Notes: generated by a model from the letters alone, not told the origin. A stretch of DNA of 64,000 nucleotides from CAYUVA01 sp964448115 [NCBI: uncultured bacterium] (GCA_964448115.1 CAYUVA010000010.1:1-64000); one strand, 5' to 3'; positions 26,887 through 36,483 are shown, counted from the first letter of the stretch. Translations and numbers: made by a program.

Positions 26887-26913
26887 TTGAAAAATTGTTC
26901 TAATGTTTATAAT
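26887..26913 (+). promoter_or_regulatory. Possible promoter of the second kinase gene
   Basis: Perfect TATAAT at 26908-26913 with TTGAAA at 26887-26892; the 15 bp spacer is shorter than ideal. It lies about 50 nt before the kinase ATG, which also has a GAGGGG ribosome-binding site. Confidence 0.4.
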
Positions 26914-26965
26914 ATGAGTTATCGAGCATCAGGATGATCGGTCGCTTATTCAATAAGAGGGGTCT

Positions 26966-29254
26966 ATGTTAAAACAATTCAAAGATTATCGTATCCAGAA
27001 GCTCTTGGGCAAGGGCGGTATGGCAGAGGTTTACTTGGCTAGGAGTTCTAGCCTGCAAAAAGCGGTCGCCCTGAAGATACTTCCCTCCTTCGGAGCAGAT
27101 GATCCCCAGTTCATAAGTCGCTTTAAGCATGAGATCAAGGCGCATTCCTCGCTGGATCATCCCAATATCGTCAAGGTCTATGAGGGTGGCGAACACGAGG
27201 GGCAGCTTTATTTTGCCATGGAGTATATAGATGGTTGGACGGTAAGCGAATTCCAGAGAAAGTATGGCAATATCATACCGCCGATAGCTTCTTTCATCTG
27301 CAAGGAGGTGCTAAAAGGACTCAAGCACTCGCATGAAAGCGGGGTCATTCATCGAGATATCAAGCCGGCTAATATCATGATCTCACGCAATGATGGACAG
27401 GTAAAGATAGCTGACTTCGGACTGGTCAAAGCAGAAGACCTGACCATGCTCACCCGCACCGGTGAGATCCTGGGCACACCCTGCTATATGTCTCCCGAAC
27501 AGGCATCAGGGGAACAGGTGGATCATCGCACCGACCTTTATTCACTGGGAGTCATGCTCTATGAGATGCTAAGCGGAGTACAGCCATTTTACGATACCAG
27601 CCTGCAATCTATACTCAGAAAAGCAGCCATGAATGAATACAAGCCGCTGTGGGAGATAGACCTGATTACCCCCTTCGAGTTCCATCCTATCGTGGAGCGG
27701 CTCATGTCAAAGAATCCAAGCGACAGGTATGCCAACGCCGACGAGGCGCTGAAAGCGATCAAGGAGATCTGCGGCATGTTCGGGAATCTCTCCAGCCAGG
27801 ACTACTTTCGCATATTCATCACCAATCCCTCATTCTTCATCAAGCAGATAAACGAGCTGATGTCCAATAAGTACCTGGACTACGCAAAAAGGATCTATGA
27901 GCGAAGCAAGACAAACATCGGATATGCCCTGCTGGAGGTCAACCGGGCACTCAAACTGGATCCTGAGAATAAAGACGCACAAAGCTTCTACAAGAAATTG
28001 ACCAATAAAAGCAATTTTCATCTTGAAGAAAAAACCGTCCCTCATCTTCAGGAGCTGGAGACCAGGATTGTAAAGGAACAGGAAAACTATAATTTACTTC
28101 TCTCGTTGGCTAAGGGACATCAAAACGAGGGGAACCTGACCAAGGCTTTCGTTTACTATAAGCGACTACAACGGCTGAAGCCCGGCGATGATTATGTGAG
28201 CTTACAGCTTAAAAACCTGCTTGGAAAAAAGGGAGTCGCCAGGGTGAAGCCGATTGACTATACACTGGTAATGCCGACCCAGAAATCCAATGCTGATGAT
28301 AAACAAAACCTAAAGCAACAATCGGCATCAAAGCCTGATGAGAAGGCTCCTATAGCTGAAGAGCCGATCCCGGTCGAAGAAGAAGACAAGAAGGCTCCCG
28401 ATGTACGCGTGATTACTCCAGAGAACTTCATGGAGTACAACATCGAGCGCAGCCGAAGGCAGGCGGTAGGCTCTATACTTTTTAAAAAGTACATCATTAT
28501 CGCTCTTATAATAGCCTTCATCGGATTGGGGGGGTACTATGGGTACAAGTATCTACCACGAGACCTTCTCGATGATCTAAAAGAGAAACTTACATCCACA
28601 CAAGAAAAGAAACTTGGAGAGAAACAAAGCTCCATTCCCTTCATGGAACTGTACGATAAGGCACAGACGCAATTCGCTAAAGGCAACTATGACAAGGCAA
28701 TAGAGCTATACCAGGCATTCTTGAATCGATATCTGGATAATCCGATGATCGTTCAGTCAAAGTTCAACATCGCTCGTTCACTCAATTCGATGGGAATGAG
28801 AGAGGAAGCGTTGAATCACCTGAACGAGATCATCCAATTCTACAAAGGCTCATTCATCGAGGTCGATGCTTTGTACGAGAAGGCGATGATACTGATAAAC
28901 CTGGGTAGGAAAAACGAGGCGGAAAGGGTATTCGATTATCTATACCAGAAGATTACCTTGCAGATACCATTCGATAAGCGCTATACCATGATGATGGCTA
29001 ACGCCAATTTGCTAAGCGAGCTTAAGGATTATCGTAAGGCTTTGCTTAGGCTAGATTACCTGGTGGTACATAATCAAAGGCAACGCAAGATACCAGATGT
29101 TTACCTGAAAAAAGGGGAGATTTTACTTGCCTTGGAGGATTATACTGAGGCACGGCGGGCTTTTGAGATGACCAAGCTCGACTCGTCTCCGGGAAGCGCT
29201 GCCTACCAGGCTGCCTCCAGGCATATTCAAAGGCTGAACGAGGAATATAGATAA
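26966..29254 (+). CDS. Transmembrane Ser/Thr protein kinase with extracytoplasmic TPR domain
   Basis: A 762-residue PknB-type receptor-like kinase. Kinase domain about residues 6-270 with complete motifs: LLGKGGMAEVYLA, VALKIL, HRDIKPANIMI, DFGLV, SPEQ. Residues about 320-430 contain TPR-like helices inside the cell, then an acidic/proline linker. A single membrane span FKKYIIIALIIAFIGLGGYYGY lies near 508-530. The outer part (about 555-762) is a run of TPR repeats similar to BamD/YbgF-type periplasmic proteins (AQTQFAKGNYDKAIELYQAFL, then EALNHLNEIIQFYKG). It probably senses a periplasmic or envelope partner through the TPRs. It is the second Hanks kinase within 8 kb and is on the opposite strand to the first. 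Confidence 0.9.
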   Translation: MLKQFKDYRIQKLLGKGGMAEVYLARSSSLQKAVALKILPSFGADDPQFISRFKHEIKAHSSLDHPNIVKVYEGGEHEGQLYFAMEYIDGWTVSEFQRKYGNIIPPIASFICKEVLKGLKHSHESGVIHRDIKPANIMISRNDGQVKIADFGLVKAEDLTMLTRTGEILGTPCYMSPEQASGEQVDHRTDLYSLGVMLYEMLSGVQPFYDTSLQSILRKAAMNEYKPLWEIDLITPFEFHPIVERLMSKNPSDRYANADEALKAIKEICGMFGNLSSQDYFRIFITNPSFFIKQINELMSNKYLDYAKRIYERSKTNIGYALLEVNRALKLDPENKDAQSFYKKLTNKSNFHLEEKTVPHLQELETRIVKEQENYNLLLSLAKGHQNEGNLTKAFVYYKRLQRLKPGDDYVSLQLKNLLGKKGVARVKPIDYTLVMPTQKSNADDKQNLKQQSASKPDEKAPIAEEPIPVEEEDKKAPDVRVITPENFMEYNIERSRRQAVGSILFKKYIIIALIIAFIGLGGYYGYKYLPRDLLDDLKEKLTSTQEKKLGEKQSSIPFMELYDKAQTQFAKGNYDKAIELYQAFLNRYLDNPMIVQSKFNIARSLNSMGMREEALNHLNEIIQFYKGSFIEVDALYEKAMILINLGRKNEAERVFDYLYQKITLQIPFDKRYTMMMANANLLSELKDYRKALLRLDYLVVHNQRQRKIPDVYLKKGEILLALEDYTEARRAFEMTKLDSSPGSAAYQAASRHIQRLNEEYR

Positions 29255-29255
29255 C

Positions 29256-29288
29256 GCCAAAACAGTTCTACTGCCGTCTGTTTATGGC
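29256..29288. terminator. Possible bidirectional hairpin between convergent genes
   Basis: GCCAAAACAG (29256-29265) can pair with CTGTTTATGGC (29278-29288), with one bulged base and a 12 nt loop. It sits between two convergent genes and overlaps the stop codon of the beta-helix gene. No clear T-run follows, so it is a weak candidate. Confidence 0.3.
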
Positions 29289-31678
29289 ATTACTGTAAGG
29301 TATGGCCAGGGGATACTGTGTTGCGCAACCGAATCCTTTGCCGACATACTAATAATCAGAGGCTCGGTAGTCATGCCCCCTGTAAGCTCCAAAGCTAAGC
29401 AGAATACACCATCACCAGCCGCATAATCTCCGTGTGCACCTCTATCGAAGATAACCAGATCAAGCAGCTCATTGGCGTAGCTCAGCTCTACTCCCTCTAG
29501 CTCGTATCCTGGACCAGCTTGAGCAATCGCGAGCAAGTATAAGGTAGTACTCCCCATCTGGGCTTCATTAGCTAATACGAGCCCGCCAAGATAAAGCATT
29601 GGTCGATGGTAGTCTTTTTTATACCTTATCCTGCGAGAGAGCAGGCTCTGATTAGCAGATTGAAGTGCGCTCACTGCGAGATGAATCTGATCGTAGTTCC
29701 CTAGTTCAAGCTCGGATAGGAATGCATAGCTGCGGTTGTGAACATCCAAGCATGATACATTGTGCATATCAGGATAAGAGATGGCTTTATACTGGCTATA
29801 ATAAACCCTGTAATCAGTTATTTCAGTATCGCGCATAGGTTGCCATGCTATTATATGCTCGCCCTGGAGGTCGTAGATTCCTGCATTCAAGGGTGCAAGC
29901 AACGACAATTCTCCGTGTGGCTTTTTACTGTAGGGCTTGAATATGATCATGTTCAGATCGTTTGCCTTTTCAAGTTCCAGGGCTTGAATTATCATGAGCG
30001 GATTTGTGGTGCCCCAGTAATTCTCGGTAACATTTATGTTCCCATTACCCGATATCCTCAGCAGGCTACCATGCCAATCGTTTATTATATTATTTTGACG
30101 TATCTTCGTTTTCTTAAGCGAAAATTCATCCAGAAGGTTAAGGCTTATCTGTGTTCCTGTGTTATTCATCAGAGTATTGCTGATTATATCGCAACCAGTT
30201 TTCTCAAGCATCAAGCCGCTGCCTTTAAACATTGAGTCATTATCTGCTATGGCATTTTCCTTGATTAGCGTGCGATTGATATCGGTCAGGTAAACCGCAG
30301 CTCCGACCTCGGTCATATTCTCCAGGATGAGATTGTTGGTTAGATTCATAAATGGAATCTTCTCGCAGTAGATGGCGCTGCCCCCCTGGCGGGAGCTATT
30401 ATTGATGATCAGGTTTCCGGCAATCGTTACCTCAGTGCCATATAGACATAAGCCTCCGCCGCTGATCATCGTTGAGTTATCAATAATTCTGGAATCGATG
30501 ATGTAAATATTTGAGCTATCATCGTACACACCGCCACCATAACTATGGGCATAATCGGTCATGTTAGCCGAGATATTGCAGTCACTTATAGAGCCAATAG
30601 AATTGGTAAGATGAATGCCACCACCAAGCATCTTGGTACGGTTATTTGAAATATGGTTCCTGGTCAGATGCACCTCGGAGAGATCAATTTCCATGCCACC
30701 TCCTGCCATGCCAGATGTATTGCCTCGAATGATATTATCTTGAAGGTAAACCAAGGCTGAGTCGCCGATAGAGATGCCTCCGCCGAAGCGGGTGGAGCAA
30801 TTGTAGGAGATATTATTATCGCTGACTAAAATATTCAGTGAGCCTAGAAGACAGATTCCGCCACCCTGACGATAACAATCATTGCCAATCACTTCATTTT
30901 CTCGGATCTGGATGGAGCCACCGCGAACGAATATCCCGCCTCCGGAGCCATAGACGCTATAATTGTTGATAATACGATTACCCTCGATCAATCCCTCACA
31001 ATGATAAAGATATAGCGGGCTGCCGCTATCAGTGCTAACATTTCCATAGACCTGGTTGCCCTTGAACAAGATATTTGAGTACTCGGCATAGAGGGCATTA
31101 CCTCCTTCATTGCTGATGTTTTTGTAGATCTGGTTGTTTATTAGATAAGGTTCACCAAAATAAATCCGTAAGGCAGCGCTACTAACGCTTGAACATTGTG
31201 TTATGCTGCATTCCCTTATCATCGGGGATGCTTGATCACAGTAAACACCAGTCTTTGCATACTCGATGATGCAGTATCTACAGATGCTGCCACTTAGGTA
31301 ATTCAGGGCATCATCCACCAGGGCATCCTTGGCGCTATCTTTGAATTGAATACCATTGTAATCGCCGCGCTTGGGTAAGGTCATGTTGGAGGTGAATGTT
31401 ATCCTTTGTTCTGCGCTTCCTATCGCTATAAGCTCGCCAAATACGATCAATGCTGTATTCCTGGCAAAGCGTAGCGTAACACCTGCCTCTATGATAAGGC
31501 TTGCATTTACATCCACGATGAGGTCGCCGGTTACGATATAGGGGCTTTGTGAGGTAGTAAATACCTCAAAACCTTCAATGATACCTTGTACCTCAGTATT
31601 GGCAGATGATATTTCATAGAAGGAAATAATTATTAGGACGGATACCAAGATTATTATCGATTTTGCTATTACCTTCAT
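29282..31678 (-). CDS. Secreted right-handed parallel beta-helix protein
   Basis: A 798-residue exported protein. Signal peptide at residues 1-27 (SIIILVSVLIIISFYEISSA). Residues about 60-590 form a long parallel beta-helix: recurrent rungs with NxI and GGGI/GGGL motifs (SGGGIFV, QGGGICL, FGGGISI, AGGGMEI, LGGGIHL, YGGGVYD, SGGGLCL), the style of DUF1565 and right-handed beta-helix surface proteins. A C-terminal part (about 595-680) is like a fibronectin type III domain (GEHIIAWQPMRDTEITDYRVYY), followed by an Ig-like end. Such proteins bind or cleave polysaccharides or act as surface stalks; no catalytic triad is evident. It is monocistronic. Confidence 0.85.
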   Translation of the reverse strand: MKVIAKSIIILVSVLIIISFYEISSANTEVQGIIEGFEVFTTSQSPYIVTGDLIVDVNASLIIEAGVTLRFARNTALIVFGELIAIGSAEQRITFTSNMTLPKRGDYNGIQFKDSAKDALVDDALNYLSGSICRYCIIEYAKTGVYCDQASPMIRECSITQCSSVSSAALRIYFGEPYLINNQIYKNISNEGGNALYAEYSNILFKGNQVYGNVSTDSGSPLYLYHCEGLIEGNRIINNYSVYGSGGGIFVRGGSIQIRENEVIGNDCYRQGGGICLLGSLNILVSDNNISYNCSTRFGGGISIGDSALVYLQDNIIRGNTSGMAGGGMEIDLSEVHLTRNHISNNRTKMLGGGIHLTNSIGSISDCNISANMTDYAHSYGGGVYDDSSNIYIIDSRIIDNSTMISGGGLCLYGTEVTIAGNLIINNSSRQGGSAIYCEKIPFMNLTNNLILENMTEVGAAVYLTDINRTLIKENAIADNDSMFKGSGLMLEKTGCDIISNTLMNNTGTQISLNLLDEFSLKKTKIRQNNIINDWHGSLLRISGNGNINVTENYWGTTNPLMIIQALELEKANDLNMIIFKPYSKKPHGELSLLAPLNAGIYDLQGEHIIAWQPMRDTEITDYRVYYSQYKAISYPDMHNVSCLDVHNRSYAFLSELELGNYDQIHLAVSALQSANQSLLSRRIRYKKDYHRPMLYLGGLVLANEAQMGSTTLYLLAIAQAGPGYELEGVELSYANELLDLVIFDRGAHGDYAAGDGVFCLALELTGGMTTEPLIISMSAKDSVAQHSIPWPYLTVMP

Positions 31679-31791
31679 TTGAAACTCTTACTCGAAGTAT
31701 ATAGCATAAAAAATCTCGAATGATCCACAGATGGATAAGAACTAGCTAACCAAACGAGTAGATAAAGCTATTGAAGCCTACGAATAATAGG

Positions 31792-33216
31792 ATGACAGAG
31801 GATGGTAAGCGCCTGGGCGGCAATATCATTCTGCTCGGCTCAGCGCGAATTATCGGCGCCATATTATCATTCTTCGGCGTTACACTTCTTGCCAGGGTCC
31901 TGGGAGCAAGCGGATTTGGTTTGCTGAACTTCGGGCAGATGATCTTCGATCTTTCATCTATCGCAGCGGTTGTCGGTTTACCCATACTTGCAATCAGGGA
32001 GGTGGCCGGGGACAAAGGGCGCATTAGATCTTTATATGCCAATATCACCGTGATGCAGCTACTATTTGCCATTTTGCTCGCCCTTGTCATTTTGGTCTAT
32101 GCTTTCTTACTTGAAAAAGATGTAGCTACTAGGTGGGTTCTGTTCTGGTTCGCCATCTCGTTGATACCGGTGTCGCTTGATATAAACTGGCTTTTCACCG
32201 GCTTGGAGAGGCTAGATCTTGTCTCAGCGACCATTGTGATACGGATGAGCCTTTATGTGGCGCTTATCCTTTGGTTGATACGCAATCCGAACCATGCCTC
32301 AAGGGCTGCCATGCTCTCCTTTATTAGCCTGGTAATCACGGTTGCTGCTATGCAGATCTATGCACAATACAGGTATAAGATAATAAACTTTGCTGCCAAC
32401 CTTCGCGCTTGTACAGGTATGCTCAAGGATGCCTGGTTCATGGGATTTCATATGCTAATAACTTACCTGTTTTTCAGGTTTGATATCATCGTGATCCGCT
32501 TTTTTCATGGTGATTCCCAGGCGGGTTACTACACGGCAGCCTTCAAGCTTGTATTTTTATTTTACATGTTCCACCAGGTGCTCAATCAAGCCTTTTACCC
32601 ATTGATTAGCAGGTATTATCAGGAGACAAGGGGACGACAGTTCGACAGCATCGTGCAGATGGGAACCAAGTTGGGCGTAATCATAGCCCTACCGCTCTTT
32701 ATTTGCACGTATTTCATAGCACCATGGCTCATTAACTTCGTATTCGGCGCTGAATATCAGCCAAGCATCGCCATTTTTCAGATACTGATAGTAACAACCC
32801 TGCTTAATTTTTCTGGTCTCATATTCGTTTCGCTGCTGAATGCGATGGATAAGCAGCGATTGAACGCCCGCAATGTGGGGATTTCTGTCGCCTTGAACAT
32901 CGTGATAGGTATCATGCTGATTCGATATTATGGTTGCATTGGGGCTGCGATTGCCACTACCATTGCTCACCTGTTGCTATTTGTGCTCAACTTCAATTCA
33001 TTGAGGCATCTTGAGCCTATTCTAAAGGCAATCATCTCTGCGAAGCCGATAATAGCTGCTCTCTGTATGACCGCTATCATCGCAATCTTAACCATATTGC
33101 CCTTATCTATTAGCATTATTATTAGCCTGATAGCCTTCTTTACGATTGTAATCGGGCTGGGTTATATCGAAGCGGGAGTTGTCTTGGGGCTTTTAAGAGG
33201 CAGACATGATACATAA
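31792..33216 (+). CDS. Wzx-like polysaccharide flippase (MOP superfamily)
   Basis: A 474-residue integral membrane protein with about 12-14 hydrophobic helices. It has the family N-terminus GNIILLGSARIIGAILSFFG followed by ARVLGASGFGLLNFGQ, typical of polysaccharide export flippases that move lipid-linked oligosaccharides across the inner membrane. Pairs of charged residues inside helices are as expected. ATG 31792 is my preferred start; a TTG at 31771 would add seven residues. It sits among many glycosyltransferases but not in an obvious O-antigen cluster. Confidence 0.88.
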   Translation: MTEDGKRLGGNIILLGSARIIGAILSFFGVTLLARVLGASGFGLLNFGQMIFDLSSIAAVVGLPILAIREVAGDKGRIRSLYANITVMQLLFAILLALVILVYAFLLEKDVATRWVLFWFAISLIPVSLDINWLFTGLERLDLVSATIVIRMSLYVALILWLIRNPNHASRAAMLSFISLVITVAAMQIYAQYRYKIINFAANLRACTGMLKDAWFMGFHMLITYLFFRFDIIVIRFFHGDSQAGYYTAAFKLVFLFYMFHQVLNQAFYPLISRYYQETRGRQFDSIVQMGTKLGVIIALPLFICTYFIAPWLINFVFGAEYQPSIAIFQILIVTTLLNFSGLIFVSLLNAMDKQRLNARNVGISVALNIVIGIMLIRYYGCIGAAIATTIAHLLLFVLNFNSLRHLEPILKAIISAKPIIAALCMTAIIAILTILPLSISIIISLIAFFTIVIGLGYIEAGVVLGLLRGRHDT

Positions 33217-33223
33217 TCTCCAC

Positions 33224-33258
33224 TTCTTTCCTCTTTGTGTCTTCGTGTCTTTGTGGTT
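33224..33258. repeat. Interspersed TTTGTGTCTTCGTG-type repeat
   Basis: Tract of three related units (CTTTGTGT, CTTCGTGT, CTTTGTGG) between the convergent flippase and VanZ genes. It belongs to the same degenerate family as 8208-8270, 44832-44865 and 51983-52020. Confidence 0.55.
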
Positions 33259-33274
33259 AAATAACCATAAAGCC

Positions 33275-33697
33275 TTAAGCATCAAATACGCCCTTTGCTT
33301 TTTGTGCTTTTAAGAAAATAAAGATGATTCCCCCGGCGACTAAAGCACCAGCAGCATCAAAGAACATGTCGTTAAAGCTCAGATCCCTGCCGGGGACGAA
33401 GCCTTGATGTATTTCATCAACTACCCCATACAGTATAGCCAGGCTTACACTGAAAATAACCAATCCTAATCGCCCATAGGAAGGCTCTACCCTTGATAGG
33501 AGCCTGAACCATAAGAAAGTGAGCAACCCGAATTCAAGAGAATGTCTTAGCCATTCGGGGAATATGCCTGCAAGATCGGGCAGCTCTCGCGATGAGAATA
33601 TCCAGATTAAAGCCATGTAAATAACTAAAGGCAGTATGTGGTATAATATGGTTGAGCTGGACATGATCCTATATTTGAGATGACCTTTATGCGACAT
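33275..33697 (-). CDS. VanZ-like membrane protein
   Basis: A 140-residue protein with four predicted membrane helices. The pattern WIFSSRELPDL, then HSLEFGLLTFLWFRLL, VVDEIHQGFVPGRDLSFNDMFFDAAGALVAG matches the VanZ family: a conserved His in the second helix, DEIHQ and the RDxxxxDxxxDxxGA signature. VanZ of Enterococcus gives low-level teicoplanin resistance; most family members are of unknown role in the envelope. It is convergent with the flippase gene and divergent from the sigma-factor operon. Confidence 0.9.
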   Translation of the reverse strand: MSHKGHLKYRIMSSSTILYHILPLVIYMALIWIFSSRELPDLAGIFPEWLRHSLEFGLLTFLWFRLLSRVEPSYGRLGLVIFSVSLAILYGVVDEIHQGFVPGRDLSFNDMFFDAAGALVAGGIIFIFLKAQKAKGVFDA

Positions 33698-33777
33698 AGC
33701 GATTAAACCTTTTCCATTTCATTGGGTCTAAATTACTAGAGGAGCTTAAAATGCCCTCTTGAGCAGGATATAACCAA

Positions 33778-34371
33778 ATGCGCTCCGGGACAACATCGGA
33801 ATCCGTAAACTACAAGCAAAGCGAAGATGAGCTTAGGGAAAAGCTGGAAAAAGACCTAAAAAAGGGCTTCGAGATGGTGATAGAGACCTACAAAATGGAG
33901 ATACACAGCTACCTGACCCGGCTTATGCGCAATTACCATGATGCAGAGGACGCCACCCAGGAAACATTCATCAAAGCCTATACGCATATAGAACGCTTCA
34001 AGTGGAATTGTCGCCTGAGAACCTGGCTCTACAGAATCGCAACCAACACAGCCTTTAAGGCGCTAAAAAAAAGCAAGAGATACGACCTGACTCCAGAAGT
34101 AGCCAGTAGGGAGATTTCCAGTGCCGATAATCCCACCTCATCACTCATAAAAGAAGAAGAACTACAATTGGTGCAAGATGCTATAAACAATCTGCCACCG
34201 AGACAGAAAGCGGTGCTTATTATGCGCCTGAACCAGGAGCTTTCCTTCGCTGAGATCGCCCAAGCTCTCTCCATAAGCGAAGGCGCTGCCAAGGCTAACC
34301 ACTTTCAGGCAATAAAAAGCATCCAACGCAGGCTAAAAGCAATCTATAATGACAGGAGCGATCAAACATGA
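33778..34371 (+). CDS. ECF-type RNA polymerase sigma factor
   Basis: A 197-residue sigma factor with region 2 (residues about 40-100: HSYLTRLMRNYHDAEDATQETFIKAYTHIERF, then RTWLYRIATNTAFKALK, which melts and binds the -10) and region 4 (about 135-190: LPPRQKAVLIMRLNQELSFAEIAQALSISEGAAKANHFQAIKSI, a helix-turn-helix for the -35). No region 1 or 3, as in ECF factors. Its stop overlaps the anti-sigma start (ATGA at 34368-34371). The operon also has a Spy-like periplasmic protein, suggesting an envelope-stress regulon similar in logic to CpxP/RpoE systems. Confidence 0.95.
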   Translation: MRSGTTSESVNYKQSEDELREKLEKDLKKGFEMVIETYKMEIHSYLTRLMRNYHDAEDATQETFIKAYTHIERFKWNCRLRTWLYRIATNTAFKALKKSKRYDLTPEVASREISSADNPTSSLIKEEELQLVQDAINNLPPRQKAVLIMRLNQELSFAEIAQALSISEGAAKANHFQAIKSIQRRLKAIYNDRSDQT

Positions 34372-35012
34372 GATGCACTAAAGTTCAAAAGGCGATAATG
34401 GAATACCAGGAGAGCGACAGGCGGCTGGATGGAGATTCACGCTTGGCAAAACACATTCAGAATTGTCCTGAGTGCAAGGAGTTCGCAAAGGACTACCGCA
34501 AAACGCGAGAGCTTTGCAAACAAGCCAAGCAAGTGGTGCCCATAAGAAGCGAATTCCTCGATTCGTTGAATGATATCGTGGTGGAGAAGACATCGGATAA
34601 GCCAAGCTCGATTAGGAGACCTAAAAGGATATTGGTGCCAGTCTCGATCGCATCGGCGGCAGCGATATTGATGGCTGTTGTGCTATATAGCGGCGTTACC
34701 AGGGATACCAACAAGAACGGTTATGATAATTACATATCACGGATCCTCTCCGTTGAAGATGCTACCCCTTTATATAGAGAGCTGACCAATTACCTGCAAG
34801 AGATGCCCCTAGAAAAAACGACCGAACTGCAATACCTATCGCCGGGAATAGAGCTTAATTCTTTTGATGAAGAGATTATCGATGATGAAGATATTGCTTT
34901 TAATGGGGATAATCTTGATCCCTATATCATGTTGGAGGAGCTGGACAATAACCAGAGGGAAAAGCTCTATCATCAACTTGAATCTATCCTGAAAAATATG
35001 GGCAATGTTTGA
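34368..35012 (+). CDS. Membrane anti-sigma factor with zinc-finger (ZAS) motif
   Basis: A 214-residue single-span protein. Cytosolic N-terminus has H29-x3-C33-x2-C36 (AKHIQNCPECKEF), the zinc-binding anti-sigma signature that holds the ECF factor. A membrane helix lies at about 88-110 (ILVPVSIASAAAILMAVVLY), then an acidic extracytoplasmic domain (residues 115-214) that could sense stress. Translationally coupled to the sigma gene by a 4 bp overlap. No site-1 protease is adjacent, so how the signal releases sigma is unknown. Confidence 0.9.
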   Translation: MRCTKVQKAIMEYQESDRRLDGDSRLAKHIQNCPECKEFAKDYRKTRELCKQAKQVVPIRSEFLDSLNDIVVEKTSDKPSSIRRPKRILVPVSIASAAAILMAVVLYSGVTRDTNKNGYDNYISRILSVEDATPLYRELTNYLQEMPLEKTTELQYLSPGIELNSFDEEIIDDEDIAFNGDNLDPYIMLEELDNNQREKLYHQLESILKNMGNV

Positions 35013-35043
35013 GATTAATTTGAACACATAAAAGGAGTCGAGG

Positions 35044-35604
35044 ATGATACATAGATGGATTTTAATCATTACAGCGGCTTTATTTTTCATCTCGCTTTCT
35101 ACTAGCCTAGCTATGGCAGAGGAACCATGCTGGGGAATGAGAGGAAAAGCAGCCGATCCTGCTCAGAATGCGAAGCTTGAGGAGCTTATGGAGAGGGTGC
35201 TGTTGGTGGAGATAAATATGGAGCTAGGGCTGGATGAGAGAAAGGCTGCCGTAGTATTGCCTGCTGTAAAGGATTATATTGAGGTTCAACGTAAATTTCG
35301 TATGACCCGCCACAGAAATTTAAGGCAACTACGGCGCTTAATGAGCCTCGATGATCCTGATATAGGTAAGCTGGACCAGCTTCTCGATCAACTCTTTGAT
35401 CCATCAAGCAATCTATGCTTAAAGCAGCATGAAGCCTATCTGAGGCTCAAGTCAGTAACCACTCCCCAGCAAAGAGCGGTCATCTTCAAGTGTCTATTCC
35501 GTTTTCAGAAAAAGCTGATGCGGCTGATGCATGGCATAAGGCGCCCCCGCCAGGATGGAAAGCCGCCATCGCCAGGGGATTGTTTGATGGATGAGATTGA
35601 ATGA
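35044..35604 (+). CDS. Spy/CpxP-like periplasmic protein
   Basis: A 186-residue exported protein: signal peptide 1-25 (IITAALFFISLSTSLAMA), then an all-helical, highly charged domain with LDERKAAVVLPAVKDYIEVQRKFRMTRHRNLRQLRRL and a later TPQQRAVIFKCLFRFQKKL. This is like the LTxxQ-containing Spy/CpxP/ZraP family of periplasmic chaperones and stress sensors, although the motif itself is degenerate. It contains several Cys (CW near 29, CL near 120, C near 156). Placed 31 nt after the anti-sigma gene with an AAAGGAG site, so it is part of the operon and may act as a feedback sensor. Identification is by architecture rather than strong motif. Confidence 0.6.
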   Translation: MIHRWILIITAALFFISLSTSLAMAEEPCWGMRGKAADPAQNAKLEELMERVLLVEINMELGLDERKAAVVLPAVKDYIEVQRKFRMTRHRNLRQLRRLMSLDDPDIGKLDQLLDQLFDPSSNLCLKQHEAYLRLKSVTTPQQRAVIFKCLFRFQKKLMRLMHGIRRPRQDGKPPSPGDCLMDEIE

Positions 35605-35621
35605 TAGGCTTTCAGAGCCGA

Positions 35622-36317
35622 TTACTGCCCAGGCAGTATAGGTTCCACAGAGCCTCCACCGAATACGCCGTTTATGGCGAAGCTGCCGCCGATGCCGATC
35701 ACTACATCATCAGAGATCTTAAGCTCGCCCATCGCCTTGAATTTCTCATTGAGCACAAAGTCGATACCGCCGAAGAGCATAATATCGATCTCGCTGTCGT
35801 CATAACCTTCAGCCTCCCATCTTTCATAGCGAAGAGCTAGTCCCCCGTAAGGAGTGATCATCTGCTCGAAGGTCATGCTGGCAATGCCTCCACCGGTTAG
35901 TTCTATGATGCTGGTCTCATCTATGTCTGCGTAGATTATGGTACCGAAAGGCGCCAGGTCAGGTCCGTTCTCGACAGTGAAAATATTATACTTAGCGCCA
36001 CCACCTAGCCCGAAGCCGGTCTCGCTGTCGCCTCCTTCGGGATCTGCGTTTATAATCCCGAACTGTCCCCAGACCTCAAGCTCGGGTGCAATGAAATAGT
36101 GCAACTGCCCGGCGAATTCCATTATATCGACCTCGAAGTCGTAATCACCATAGGGCGTATCGACCTCGAATTCCCAGGTGCCGAAGTCGAAGTAGCCGCT
36201 AGCATACATCTGCCCAGCCTCCCCCCTGGCTGCGGTGGTATATATCCTCGCATCAACTGAGGGAGCGATCATCAAGCTAATAACAAGCAATGAACTCAAA
36301 ATGGTTAGCGACCTCAT
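35622..36317 (-). CDS. Small outer-membrane beta-barrel protein
   Basis: A 231-residue protein with a signal peptide (1-23, LLVISLMIAPSVDA) and alternating, glycine- and aromatic-rich strands (GQMYASGYFDFGTWEF, GFGLGGGAKYNIF, ITPYGGLALRYERW, DIMLFGGIDFVL) spaced as in an eight-stranded OmpA/OmpW/opacity-type barrel. The C-terminal extension GSVEPILPGQ is not a canonical aromatic-ending barrel signal. It has its own promoter in the divergent region with the GT-C gene at 36484, and a GAGGT site before the ATG. Function unknown; it may be a porin or structural protein. Confidence 0.7.
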   Translation of the reverse strand: MRSLTILSSLLVISLMIAPSVDARIYTTAARGEAGQMYASGYFDFGTWEFEVDTPYGDYDFEVDIMEFAGQLHYFIAPELEVWGQFGIINADPEGGDSETGFGLGGGAKYNIFTVENGPDLAPFGTIIYADIDETSIIELTGGGIASMTFEQMITPYGGLALRYERWEAEGYDDSEIDIMLFGGIDFVLNEKFKAMGELKISDDVVIGIGGSFAINGVFGGGSVEPILPGQ

Positions 36318-36355
36318 AAACGATTACCTCCTAAAGTTTATTGTTACGAGAGATG

Positions 36356-36384
36356 AATATTGCAAATAAGCTGCATATTGTCAA
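36356..36384 (-). promoter_or_regulatory. Promoter of the outer-membrane barrel gene
   Basis: On the minus strand: TTGACA at 36384-36379, 17 bp spacer, AATATT at 36361-36356, about 40 nt upstream of the barrel-protein ATG. Confidence 0.55.
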
Positions 36385-36483
36385 CTATCCTGTATTTTAC
36401 TCTTGTTATTGCATCTATTGATGCCTACAATGGAGAAGCTGAAGTATTAACTTCGGGTGATAAAGGAAAAATTATAATTTTCA

